A stretch of DNA of 51,761 nucleotides from Actinomycetospora chiangmaiensis DSM 45062 (GTDB lineage: Bacteria; Actinomycetota; Actinomycetes; Mycobacteriales; Pseudonocardiaceae). Under the pieces are notes generated by a model that was not told where the DNA came from, ran no database searches, and was given only the letters and a program-made list of their open reading frames with translations. The translations under genes and the position numbers were made by a program. The stretch is from assembly GCF_000379625.1 (NCBI RefSeq), contig NZ_KB903243.1, positions 375,089-426,849 on the forward strand. The letters are read 5' to 3'. Shown in pieces: positions 31,254 through 39,135 of the stretch; positions within the stretch are counted from its first letter, which is position 1, and each line of letters begins with the position of its first letter.

Positions 31254-32666
31254 TCAGTGCGGTGTGAGCACGCCGACGGGCGAGGCCGTGACGGGCAGCT
31301 CGATGACGACGAGGGCGCCCCCGGCGGGCCGGTTGGTGGCCCGGGCCGCGCCGCCGTGGGCGCGGGCGATGGTGTCGACGATCGACAGCCCGAGCCCGGA
31401 CCCGCCGTCGGAGCGGGTGCGCGCTCCGTCGGCGCGGCGGAAGCGCTCGAAGGCGTGCGGGAGGAACTCGGCCGGGAACCCGGGCCCGTCGTCGGCCACG
31501 GACACGACGGCGAGGTCGCCCCGGGGGACCACCGAGAGGGTGACCACGGCGTGGTCCGGGGAGTGCCGCACGGCGTTGGCCAGCACGTTGTCCAGGGCCT
31601 GCCGCAGCCGGTCGGGATCCAGCGCCGCCTCCAGGGCCGGGGGCGCCTCGACGACGATGTCGACGTCGCGCCGGTCGCCGACGGCGGCCGCCGCCCGCGC
31701 GGCGTCCCGGGCGACGGACACGACGTCGGCGGGGCGGAGCCGGAGGAACGGCGTGTCGCCGTCGGCCCGGGCGAGGGTGAGGAGGTCCTCGGCGAGCCGG
31801 ATCAGCCGGTCGGTCTCGACGGCGGCCGAGGCGACCGCCTCCACCAGCTCCGTGCGGTCCCGGCCCGGGCGTCCCGCCAGTTCCAGCTCGGCGCGCAGGG
31901 TCGCGAGCGGTGTCCGCAGTTCGTGCCCGGCGTCGGCGACGAACCCCCGCTCCCGCTCGAGCGCCTGCCGCTCCTGGGCCAGCGCGTGGCGCTGCTGGTC
32001 GAGCAGCGCGTTCAGGGTCACCGCCAGCGCCGCGATCTCGTCGCGCGTCGCCGGGACCGCGAGGTGGGTCCCGTCGTCGTGCGACGCGAGGTCGGCGCTC
32101 TGCCGCCGCATCCGCTCCACGGGCCGCAACGCCGCGCCCGAGAGCCACCAGGCCCCGAGGCCCGCGACGACGACCGCGACCGACCCGCCCACCACCAGCC
32201 CGGCGTCGACGTGCTCGTCGGCGGTGTCGGCGATCCCGGTGTCGGCCCCCACGACGAGGACCAGTCCCTGCTCGTCGGAGAGCACGGACGCGCGGTAGCG
32301 GGTCCGGTCGTCGTCCTCCCCCGTGGTGAACGCGTACGGCCCGGTCCCGTCGACCCGTCCGGCCAGCACCCGCCCGAGCGCGGCGGCGTCGAGGACGGGA
32401 CGCCCCGCGAGGTCGGGGGTCGAGAGGACGACCCGGCCGTCGGTGGTCAGCACCTGCACCGGCGCGTCGGAGCGGTCGACGCGGAGCGCGGGGAGCCCGC
32501 CCGCGGCGAACTGCTGCTCGAAGGTCGTGGCGCGCCCCGTGAGCGCGACGTCGAGGGTGGCCTCCAGGCTCGTGCGCAGCTGCAGGACGAAGGCCAAGCC
32601 GACCACCGCGATGAGCGCCGCGGTCCCCAGCACGACGCCGAGCGCCAGGCGCACGCGCAACGGCAC
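31254..32666 (-). CDS. Sensor histidine kinase
   Basis: A 470-residue two-component sensor. Helices at about 7-29 and 155-176 enclose an extracytoplasmic sensor domain; a HAMP linker (RPVERMRRQSADLA) follows; the HisKA H box DAGHELRTPL carries His248; the ATPase part has N box NVLANAVRHS, G1 VADDGPGFP and G2 GGSGLGLSIV. GTG at 32664-32666 with GGAGG just upstream, 14 nt after the response regulator stop, so they are co-transcribed. Similar to MprB/TcrY-type kinases. The signal is not predictable. Confidence 0.92.
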   Translation of the reverse strand: MPLRVRLALGVVLGTAALIAVVGLAFVLQLRTSLEATLDVALTGRATTFEQQFAAGGLPALRVDRSDAPVQVLTTDGRVVLSTPDLAGRPVLDAAALGRVLAGRVDGTGPYAFTTGEDDDRTRYRASVLSDEQGLVLVVGADTGIADTADEHVDAGLVVGGSVAVVVAGLGAWWLSGAALRPVERMRRQSADLASHDDGTHLAVPATRDEIAALAVTLNALLDQQRHALAQERQALERERGFVADAGHELRTPLATLRAELELAGRPGRDRTELVEAVASAAVETDRLIRLAEDLLTLARADGDTPFLRLRPADVVSVARDAARAAAAVGDRRDVDIVVEAPPALEAALDPDRLRQALDNVLANAVRHSPDHAVVTLSVVPRGDLAVVSVADDGPGFPAEFLPHAFERFRRADGARTRSDGGSGLGLSIVDTIARAHGGAARATNRPAGGALVVIELPVTASPVGVLTPH

Positions 32667-32680
32667 GGTCCTCCGCCCCC

Positions 32681-33379
32681 TCAGCCGGCGACGGGGTCGC
32701 CGGACGGTCCCGGGGCCCGGAGCCGGTACCCGGCACCCCGCACCGTCTCCAGCATCTCGCTGCCGTAGGGCTTGTCGATCTTGCGGCGCAGGTAGGAGAC
32801 GTACTGGTCTATGACGTTGGAGACGCCGTCGTAGGCGAAGTCCCAGACGTGCTCCAGGATCGTCGTGCGGGAGAGCACCTGGTCGGGGTGGCGCAGGAAG
32901 AGCTCGAGCAGGGCGAACTCCTTCGTCGAGAGGGCGAGCTCGTCCTCCCCGCGCCAGGCCCGGCGGCTGGCCGGGTCGAGCCGCAGGTCACCCGCGGCCA
33001 GCACCGTCGGCCGGTCGGTGGCGCCGCGGCGGATGAGGGCGCGCAGCCGGGCGGCGAGCTCGCCGAAGCTGAAGGGCTTGGGCAGGTAGTCGTCGGCGCC
33101 GGCGTCCAGGCCGCGGATGCGGTCGTCCACCGCGTCGCGGGCGGTCAGCATGAGGATCGGGGCCCAGCGTCCCGACTCGCGCAGCCGTCGGCACACCTCG
33201 AAGCCGTCGGCGCCGGGGAGCATGACGTCGAGCACCACGGCGTCGTAGTCGACCTCGCGGCCCTGCCACAGGGCGTCCGGCCCGGTCGCGGCGACGTCGA
33301 CGGCGTACCCGTCCTCCTCGAGGCCGCGGCGCAGCAGTGCCGCCATCCGCACCTCGTCCTCGACCACCAGCACCCTCAC
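32681..33379 (-). CDS. OmpR-family response regulator
   Basis: A 232-residue regulator. Receiver domain: VLVVEDE at the acidic pocket, phospho-acceptor Asp51 in LDVMLPG, Lys101 in LPKPFSFGEL. Winged-helix DNA-binding domain: LALSTKEFALLELFLRHPDQVLSR and NVIDQYVSYLRRKID. I prefer GTG 33377-33379 (AGGG 9 nt upstream) over the GTG two codons earlier at 33385. It lies between a small membrane protein gene (11 nt upstream) and its kinase. Targets unknown. Confidence 0.93.
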   Translation of the reverse strand: MRVLVVEDEVRMAALLRRGLEEDGYAVDVAATGPDALWQGREVDYDAVVLDVMLPGADGFEVCRRLRESGRWAPILMLTARDAVDDRIRGLDAGADDYLPKPFSFGELAARLRALIRRGATDRPTVLAAGDLRLDPASRRAWRGEDELALSTKEFALLELFLRHPDQVLSRTTILEHVWDFAYDGVSNVIDQYVSYLRRKIDKPYGSEMLETVRGAGYRLRAPGPSGDPVAG

Positions 33380-33390
33380 GGGCACGGACC

Positions 33391-33717
33391 CTAGGCGCCC
33401 ACCGTGTACCCCGGGTGAGAACCGCTCCGGTCCGAGGCGGCGCGGCGCTGCCGCAGGACGTGCGCGACGAGGAGCGCGGAGGCCACGACGAGGACCACGC
33501 TGCCACCGCCCCACAGGAGCAGGCGCGACGGCTGGTCGACGACGCTCGTCGCCGCGTCGCCCAGCGCGACCACCCCCACCAGGACGTCCACCCCGATCGC
33601 CAGCCGCCCCTGCGTCCGGCGGGCGCCCGTCCGACGCGTCCAGCAACCCCGGGCCGCGGCACCGAGGAAGGCCGCACCCACGAGGAAGAGGATCACCGCG
33701 CCGGTCATGCGGGTCAC
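33391..33717 (-). CDS. Small membrane protein heading the two-component operon
   Basis: A 108-residue protein with three hydrophobic segments (ILFLVGAAFLGAAA, LAIGVDVLVGVVAL, LLLWGGGSVVLVVASALLVA) and a polar C-terminus. GTG at 33715-33717 with a G-run about 7 nt upstream; an ATG three codons in is an alternative. It ends 11 nt before the response regulator, so all three genes look like one operon; it may be a regulatory partner of the kinase. Family not recognised. Confidence 0.6.
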   Translation of the reverse strand: MTRMTGAVILFLVGAAFLGAAARGCWTRRTGARRTQGRLAIGVDVLVGVVALGDAATSVVDQPSRLLLWGGGSVVLVVASALLVAHVLRQRRAASDRSGSHPGYTVGA

Positions 33718-33899
33718 GATGGCCCCCCGACCGTGTGTGGTCGATGAGTGCCGCCGTTCATGGTCCTCTCATCCGGTCCGGACGAGGCTCGCCACGTGAT
33801 CGCCCCGTCGCGGAGCCGTGTCCGGCGGGACACCCCGGTCCCCGAGCATGCTGTGTCCTCGCACTGCTCCTGATCCACGACCTCCGGGAGGACACGACG

Positions 33900-34586
33900 A
33901 TGACGGCACCCGCCCCCGTCCGGGCCACGACCTGGGAGCCGGCCGCGGGACACCTGCGCCCCGCGGTCGCCGCCACCGCACTCGCGGTCGCGGTGATCGC
34001 CGTGGCGGTGCTGTGGACCGGGGTCGTCACCGGCACGCTCCTCGCGGCGCTCGACCCCGGCGTGGACGCCTGGCTGGTGGCCGTGCGGCCGGAGCCGCTC
34101 GTGGTCGCCGCCCGGGTGGTCAGCGAGGTCGGCCAGCCCGCCGTCATGATCGCGATCATGCTGCTCGGCAGCCTCCTGGTCGCCCGCGCGGCACGGTCGT
34201 GGTGGCCGGCCGTCGCGGCCGTGCTCGCCGTGGCGCTGCTCTCCGCCCTCGACAACGGGGTCAAGGCGATCGTGGCCCGCCCCCGTCCCCCCCTGGTCTG
34301 GCACGCCATGCCCGCCCAGGGCCTGTCGTTCCCCTCGGGCCACTCGCTGTGGTCGGCCGGCGCCCTGCTGCTGCTCGTCCTGCTCGTCGACCCGCGCCAC
34401 CGGCGGGTCTTCCTGACGACGGTGGTCCTCGCCGTCGTGATCGTGGTCGCGGTGGGGACGTCGCGGCTCGTCGTGGCCGTGCACTACCCGAGCGACGTCC
34501 TCGCCGGCTGGTGCCTGGCCGTGCTCGCGGACGGCCTCGCGCTCGCCGTCGTGCTGCGCGTCCGGCGCTCCTCCGCCCTCCCCTGA
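33900..34586 (+). CDS. PAP2-family membrane phosphatase
   Basis: A 228-residue polytopic enzyme with six hydrophobic segments and the complete PAP2 signature: KAIVARPRPP, FPSGHS, and SRLVVAVHYPSDVLAGW with the nucleophilic His. Likely acts on undecaprenyl pyrophosphate or another lipid phosphate on the outer face. ATG at 33900 with GGGAGGA about 7 nt upstream. It converges on a second PAP2 gene with a shared hairpin between the stops; the two are not close enough to be a recent duplication. Confidence 0.88.
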   Translation: MTAPAPVRATTWEPAAGHLRPAVAATALAVAVIAVAVLWTGVVTGTLLAALDPGVDAWLVAVRPEPLVVAARVVSEVGQPAVMIAIMLLGSLLVARAARSWWPAVAAVLAVALLSALDNGVKAIVARPRPPLVWHAMPAQGLSFPSGHSLWSAGALLLLVLLVDPRHRRVFLTTVVLAVVIVVAVGTSRLVVAVHYPSDVLAGWCLAVLADGLALAVVLRVRRSSALP

Positions 34587-34598
34587 GCGAGCCCCTCC

Positions 34599-34621
34599 CC
34601 GGCGCCGGCCTCAGGCGCCGG
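34599..34621. terminator. Hairpin between the convergent PAP2 genes
   Basis: CCGGCGCC (34599-34606) pairs with GGCGCCGG (34614-34621) around a 7-nt loop. It overlaps the stop codon of the minus-strand gene. Confidence 0.55.
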
Positions 34622-35243
34622 CGTCAGATGTCGGCCTCAGGCGTCGGCCGACGAGGTGCGCCGCCCCGAAGCACGCCGCGACCACCCCACCGGCCGCCAC
34701 GATGTCGCTCGGGCGGTGCCAGCTGACGATCATGACGGCGAGGGCGCTCGCCCCGACGGCGACCGCCCCGAGCGCGGCGGCCCGGGCGGGTCGTCGGGCC
34801 GACGCGACGAGCACGACGACGAAGGCCGCGATCGCGGTGACGTGTCCGCTCGGGAGGGTGTTGACGCCGCCCCCGGGGCGCGGCAGCGCGAGCTTGAGCA
34901 GCTGGGTGATCAGCTCGGGCACCACGACGAGGGCCACCACGCGCAGGGCCGTCGCCCGGTCGCCGCGTCGCAGCGCGCCCGTCGCGAGGACGACCAGGCC
35001 GATCACCACCACGAGCGGGGCGCCGTAGGCGATCAGGGCGTGGACCGGCCGCTCCACCGCGGCGCCCCACCGCTCCATGGCCCGCAGGACCCGCTCGTCG
35101 AGGCCCCGTCCCCGCCGGGAGACGACGCCCAGGAGGTAGGCGGCGACGACCGCGACGATCCCGCCCACGACGGACGCGCACGCGAGCGCGTCGTGTCGTC
35201 CCCGTCGCACGGGCAGGACCTCGTACTCGTTCGGCAGCCGCAC
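34611..35243 (-). CDS. PAP2-family membrane phosphatase
   Basis: A 210-residue polytopic protein. Motifs: KLALPRPGG, LPSGHVTAIAAF and SWHRPSDIVAAGG with the catalytic His close to the Ser rather than five residues away, so the third motif is short. Shares fold, not close sequence, with the convergent PAP2 gene. GTG at 35241-35243; only GGA is seen before it, so the start is less sure. The gap to the divergent epoxide hydrolase is 100 nt. Confidence 0.82.
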   Translation of the reverse strand: MRLPNEYEVLPVRRGRHDALACASVVGGIVAVVAAYLLGVVSRRGRGLDERVLRAMERWGAAVERPVHALIAYGAPLVVVIGLVVLATGALRRGDRATALRVVALVVVPELITQLLKLALPRPGGGVNTLPSGHVTAIAAFVVVLVASARRPARAAALGAVAVGASALAVMIVSWHRPSDIVAAGGVVAACFGAAHLVGRRLRPTSDAGA

Positions 35244-35298
35244 GGGTCCATCGTCGCCCGCGCGGATGTGCCGACGATGAACCGGTCCGGAACGGCAG

Positions 35299-35304
35299 TA
35301 CGGT
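35299..35304 (+). promoter_or_regulatory. Candidate -10 box for the epoxide hydrolase gene
   Basis: TACGGT at 35299-35304 fits TANNNT and gives a leader of about 33 nt containing the ribosome binding site AGGAGAGG. No clear -35. Confidence 0.35.
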
Positions 35305-35343
35305 CCCCCCAGACCGTCATCCCGCCAGGAGAGGACGCCGCCG

Positions 35344-36462
35344 GTGGCCGAGCCGTTCGTCGTCCGGGTCACCGACGCCGAGATCGCCGACCTGCGCGAC
35401 CGGCTGCGGCGGACCCGGTGGCCCGAGCCGCAGACCGTCGACGACTGGTCCCAGGGCGTCCCGCCGGCCTACGCCCGGGAGCTGTGCCGCCACTGGGCCG
35501 AGGACTACGACTTCGGGTTCGCCGACCGCCTCAACGCCTTCCCGCAGTACCGCGACACCGTCGACGGGCTCGGGATCCACTTCCTGCACGTCCGCTCCCC
35601 CGAACCCGGTGCGTTCCCGCTGGTGCTCACCCACGGCTGGCCCGGCTCGGTGTGCGAGTTCCTCGACGTCCTCGGCCCGCTCACCGACCCCCGCGCCCAC
35701 GGCGGCGACCCGGCCGACGCCTTCCACGTCGTCGCGCCCTCCCTGCCCGGCTACGGCTGGTCCGACAAGCCCACGACGACGGGCTGGGGCGTCCGACGGA
35801 TCGCCCGCGCCTGGGACACGCTGATGGTCTCGCTGGGCTACGACCGCTACGGCGCCCAGGGCGGCGACTGGGGCTCGGAGGTGACCGCCACCCTGAGCGA
35901 GGTCGCGCCCGAGCGGGTCGCGGGCGTGCACCTGAACATGGGGAGGGTCCCGCTCGGCACCTTCGCCGACCCCACCCCCACCGAACAAGCCGCCCACGCC
36001 GCCGCCCGCGAGCACGCCCGCACCGGACGCGGCTACTCCGCAATCCAGATGACCCGACCGCAGACCGTCGGCTACGGCCTCACCGACTCCCCCGCCGGCC
36101 AGGCCACCTGGATCGCCGAGAAGTACCGGGCCTGGACCGACCACGACGGCGACCACGAGACCGCCGTCCCCCGGGAGGCCATCCTCGACGAGATCTCCGT
36201 CTACTGGTTCACCGCCTCCGCCACGTCCTCCGCGCGCCTGTACTGGGAGAGCTTCGCCGACGTCCGCGTGCCGGTCACCGCACCCTCCGGGCTGTCGGTC
36301 TACCCGCGCGACATCGTCCGCCCGTCGCGGCGCGAGGCCGAACAACGGTTCACCGACCTGCGCTGGTACGCCGAGCTGCCCCACGGCGGCCACTTCGCCG
36401 CCCTCGAACAGCCCGAATCCCTCGTCGAGCAGATCCGCGGCTTCTTCCGCCTCGTCCGCTGA
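35344..36462 (+). CDS. Epoxide hydrolase (microsomal type, EHN plus alpha/beta hydrolase)
   Basis: A 372-residue enzyme opening epoxides to diols. The N-terminal EHN lid region (LRDRLRRTRWPEPQTVDDWSQG) is typical of microsomal-type bacterial hydrolases. The hydrolase core has the oxyanion HGWPGS at about 97-102, LPGYGWSDKP, nucleophile Asp175 in QGGDWGSEV, and catalytic His350 in GGHFAALEQPE. GTG at 35344 with AGGAGAGG upstream. It converges on the TetR gene across 14 nt. TetR or the LLM oxidoreductase beyond may share a detoxification role, but that is inference. Confidence 0.92.
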   Translation: MAEPFVVRVTDAEIADLRDRLRRTRWPEPQTVDDWSQGVPPAYARELCRHWAEDYDFGFADRLNAFPQYRDTVDGLGIHFLHVRSPEPGAFPLVLTHGWPGSVCEFLDVLGPLTDPRAHGGDPADAFHVVAPSLPGYGWSDKPTTTGWGVRRIARAWDTLMVSLGYDRYGAQGGDWGSEVTATLSEVAPERVAGVHLNMGRVPLGTFADPTPTEQAAHAAAREHARTGRGYSAIQMTRPQTVGYGLTDSPAGQATWIAEKYRAWTDHDGDHETAVPREAILDEISVYWFTASATSSARLYWESFADVRVPVTAPSGLSVYPRDIVRPSRREAEQRFTDLRWYAELPHGGHFAALEQPESLVEQIRGFFRLVR

Positions 36463-36476
36463 CCGGATCGCCGGGC

Positions 36477-37052
36477 TCAGGGGGCGGCGCGGTACCCGTG
36501 GCGGAGGATGTCCCGGGCACCGTCGGCCTGCCGGGTGCCCCCGGGACCCAGCGACCCGAGCCACGCCACCATGGCCGCGCAGCCGACGAGGTCCCGGGCC
36601 GTGACCCCGGGACGGGCCACCCCCGCGCGCCGGGCGGCGGCCAGGAACTCCTCGGTCATCGCGATCATCTCCTGGCACGCGAGGCCCAGCGGAGTGGGCG
36701 CCGTGTCCCCGAGGGACCCGACGAGGAGACCGGACAGCCCGCGGTAGGCCGCGATGTGCCGTTCCACCTCGCCGAGCCAGGTGTCCAGCCGCTCCGCGAC
36801 GTCGATGGTCCGGGCGGCCCGCTCGCGGGCCGCGGCGAGGTCGTCGCTCTCGCGGCGCAGGATCTCGGCGAGCAGGCTCTCGCGGTCGGGGAAGTGCCGG
36901 TACAGCGTGCCGGGACCCACCCCGGCGTCCCGGGCGACGGCTTCCAGCGACGTGGTGATCCCGTGGCGCCGCACGTGCCGCCGGGCGACCTCGACCAGCA
37001 GGTCACGGTTCCTGCGGGCGTCCGCGCGCCGGGGCCGTTCGGTGCTCGCCAT
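36477..37052 (-). CDS. TetR-family transcriptional regulator
   Basis: A 191-residue repressor. The N-terminal helix-turn-helix covers about residues 15-60 (SLEAVARDAGVGPGTLYRHFPDRESLLAEIL); the C-terminal ligand domain resembles the SbtR-like class with no recognised ligand. ATG at 37050-37052 with GGGAGGGG 5-6 nt upstream. It is divergent from the LLM oxidoreductase, and a 7+3+7 palindrome lies exactly between the two -10 boxes, so it probably represses both genes. Confidence 0.92.
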   Translation of the reverse strand: MASTERPRRADARRNRDLLVEVARRHVRRHGITTSLEAVARDAGVGPGTLYRHFPDRESLLAEILRRESDDLAAARERAARTIDVAERLDTWLGEVERHIAAYRGLSGLLVGSLGDTAPTPLGLACQEMIAMTEEFLAAARRAGVARPGVTARDLVGCAAMVAWLGSLGPGGTRQADGARDILRHGYRAAP

Positions 37053-37082
37053 CGCCCCTCCCGTCGGACGCGCTCGCACTCC

Positions 37083-37112
37083 ACCGTAGCGGAGGCTCCC
37101 TCCGCGTAGGCT
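37083..37112. promoter_or_regulatory. Divergent TetR/LLM promoters with a shared operator
   Basis: GCGGAGG-CTC-CCTCCGC at 37089-37105 is a perfect inverted repeat. On its left TACGGT (minus strand, 37083-37088) and on its right TAGGCT (plus strand, 37107-37112) are TANNNT -10 boxes pointing outward. A protein bound there would block both start points, the classic layout of a TetR repressor and its target. Confidence 0.65.
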
Positions 37113-37183
37113 GGGCAGCGGGCACCTCCGCTCGACCGCCGACCGGCACCGATCGTTCCCCTCCGGAGCACCAGAGGACCACC

Positions 37184-38218
37184 ATGGCCACATCCGTCCC
37201 GCTCTCCCTCCTGGACCTGGCCAGGGTCCGGCCCACCGAGTCCGCCGCCGAGGGCGTCGCCCGCAGCGTGCGTCTCGCGCAGACCGCCGACGGCCTCGGC
37301 TACCGCCGGATCTGGATCTCCGAGCACCACAACATGCCGAACCTGGCGTCCTCGGCGACCTCGCTCTACATCCAGCACATCGCCGCCCACACTACGAACG
37401 TGCGCGTCGGGGCCGGCGGGATCATGCTGCCCAACCACTCCCCGCTGGTGATCGCCGAGCAGTTCGGGCTGCTCGAGACCCTGTTCCCGGGCCGGATCGA
37501 CCTCGGTCTGGGCCGCGCGCCCGGGACCGACGGGGCGACCATGCAGGCCCTGCGCCGCGACGCGCGCGCCTCCGAGCACTTCCCGTCGGACATCATCGAG
37601 CTCAACGGCTACCTCCGCGGCGAGACGACGGTGCCCGGCGTCCACGCCTTCCCACACGGGAGCGCCGGCGTCCCGCTCTACATCCTCGGTTCCTCGCTCT
37701 ACGGCGCGCAGCTGGCCGCGCACCTCGGCCTGCCCTACGCCTTCGCGTCCCACTTCGCGCCCGACGACCTCGAGGCCGCGGCACAGGCCTACCGTGCGCG
37801 GTTCGACCCGTCGGGTCCGCTCGCCGGCCCGGATGCGACCCCGTACTTCATCGCCGCGGCCAACGTCATCGCCGCCGACGACGCCGACACCGCGGCCGAG
37901 CAGTACCGGAAAACCGAGCTGGAGTGGCTGCGCTCCATCCTGGGCCGCGGGCGGGACCTCACCGACGACCAGCTCGCCGTGCTCCGCGACCACCCCCAGG
38001 GCCGCCAGGTGCTCGGCATGCTGCGCCGCACCCTCGTCGGGACCGGCCCCGAGGTCGTCGCCGGGCTCGACGCCCTCGCCGAGGAGGTCCGCGCCGACGA
38101 GCTGATCGTCGTCAACGCCGCCACCGAGGAGCAGCACCAGCACCGCACCCTCGAGCTCCTCGCCCCCGGCGTCGACCGCCGGAACCGCGACGGGGCCCTC
38201 ACGGCCGCGGCGGTCTGA
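37184..38218 (+). CDS. LLM-class flavin-dependent oxidoreductase
   Basis: A 344-residue luciferase-like TIM-barrel monooxygenase using FMNH2 or F420. Family marks: LAQTADGLGYRRIWISEHHNMP, VRVGAGGIMLPNHSPLVIAEQFGLLETLFPG (given here only in parts: RVGAGGIMLPNHSPL) and DLGLGRAPGTD, as in the MsnO8/YhbW-type subgroup. ATG at 37184 with a weak AGAGGA upstream. It is the single target of the divergent TetR gene in this layout. Substrate unknown; detoxification of a small organic inducer is plausible. Confidence 0.9.
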   Translation: MATSVPLSLLDLARVRPTESAAEGVARSVRLAQTADGLGYRRIWISEHHNMPNLASSATSLYIQHIAAHTTNVRVGAGGIMLPNHSPLVIAEQFGLLETLFPGRIDLGLGRAPGTDGATMQALRRDARASEHFPSDIIELNGYLRGETTVPGVHAFPHGSAGVPLYILGSSLYGAQLAAHLGLPYAFASHFAPDDLEAAAQAYRARFDPSGPLAGPDATPYFIAAANVIAADDADTAAEQYRKTELEWLRSILGRGRDLTDDQLAVLRDHPQGRQVLGMLRRTLVGTGPEVVAGLDALAEEVRADELIVVNAATEEQHQHRTLELLAPGVDRRNRDGALTAAAV

Positions 38219-38540
38219 CGCCGCCCCGCGTCACCGGCCCGGCCCTGTCCGGGATCGCACACGAGCGCGCCGTGGGGGCCTGAGGGCTCTCCGGCGGGCG
38301 CGGCCCTGGTGCTGCGCGGCCGGACCGGCACCCGGAGGAGTCCCGCCGTCCTCGAGCGGTGAGCCGAGCCGTGCCGGTCGCACCGGGTGAGCGCCATCAC
38401 GCGATCGGGGGATGACGAACCCGCCGCGCGGCGTGTCCTACGCGTGAACGATCCGAACCGGCCGGGCCCGCTCGCGGGCACGACCCAGAACCCCGCGTCC
38501 CACCAGGCCCCGGCCGCCGCCTCGACGGAGGTGAGCCGCC
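38219..38540. other. 322-base gap with no recognised feature
   Basis: Between the LLM gene and a pair of small genes. No frame has both a ribosome binding site and non-biased composition. The end (38527-38534, ggaggtga) is the ribosome binding site of the next gene. I see no clear promoter. Confidence 0.5.
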
Positions 38541-38810
38541 ATGACTCCCGACCTCGACACGCTGCGCCTGCGCACCCTCGGCGTCCCCGGTGTGGCCCGT
38601 CTCGCCGATCACCACGACGGCCTCGACCCCTCCCTGCACGCGACCCCGGCCGGGGCGCTGCGGGTCTTCGAGAGGCACGTCGAGGTCGACGTCGTGCTCG
38701 CCGCGGGCCACGCGGTCCCGACGACGGCCGCGGCGCTGCGCACGGCCCTCTCCCCCCTCCTCGCGGGACGGGCGGTCCACGTCACGGTGACCGACGTCGA
38801 GGCCGACTGA
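38541..38810 (+). CDS. Small Asp23/Gls24-like protein
   Basis: An 89-residue protein. GVPGVARLADHHDG, the alternating VEVDVVLAAGHAVPTTAAALRTAL (split strand and helix) and the final VHVTVTDVEAD follow the Asp23/Gls24 envelope-stress pattern (pgV..l..., Vdv.vv...y...i...a...vr..l, VnV.V.dv), though shorter than usual. GGAGGTGA lies 7 nt before the ATG, so translation is convincing. It is followed after 30 nt by another small gene. Distant similarity only; the exact role is unknown. Confidence 0.65.
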   Translation: MTPDLDTLRLRTLGVPGVARLADHHDGLDPSLHATPAGALRVFERHVEVDVVLAAGHAVPTTAAALRTALSPLLAGRAVHVTVTDVEAD

Positions 38811-38840
38811 CCCCGCCGACCTGCCCGAGAGGTGATGTGT

Positions 38841-39098
38841 GTGATCGACCCCAATCACGGTGAACACGCCCGGGTCGTCGCGCGGTCGGTCATGGCCAAT
38901 CTCGAGTCGCTGCAACAGGAGGGTCTCGGGGCCGAGCTCACCGAGGTGAGGAAGATCTGTCGGCTCCTGGACGCGCCCGAGGTCGATCGGGTCTCGCGGG
39001 AGGCGCTCGTCCGTCGACTCCGGGAGCTGCTCGGGACCGCCCGCGGTCTGACCGGGCGGACGTTCGTCGGTTGGCTGGACGACATCGACCGCACCTGA
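38841..39098 (+). CDS. Small protein of unknown function
   Basis: An 85-residue, mostly helical acidic-basic protein (EHARVVARSVMANLESLQQEG, VRKICRLLDAPEVDRVSREAL). I do not recognise it. The GTG at 38841 is chosen because GAGAGG ends 8 nt upstream; ATG at 38835 and GTG at 38832 are too close to that site. It follows the Asp23-like gene in the same direction and may be its partner. It has more Asn, Gln and Ile than the shadow frames, supporting that it is coding. Confidence 0.6.
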   Translation: MIDPNHGEHARVVARSVMANLESLQQEGLGAELTEVRKICRLLDAPEVDRVSREALVRRLRELLGTARGLTGRTFVGWLDDIDRT

Positions 39099-39135
39099 CG
39101 GCCCTGACGGCTCTGACGGCCGGGTGCGCCCGCGG

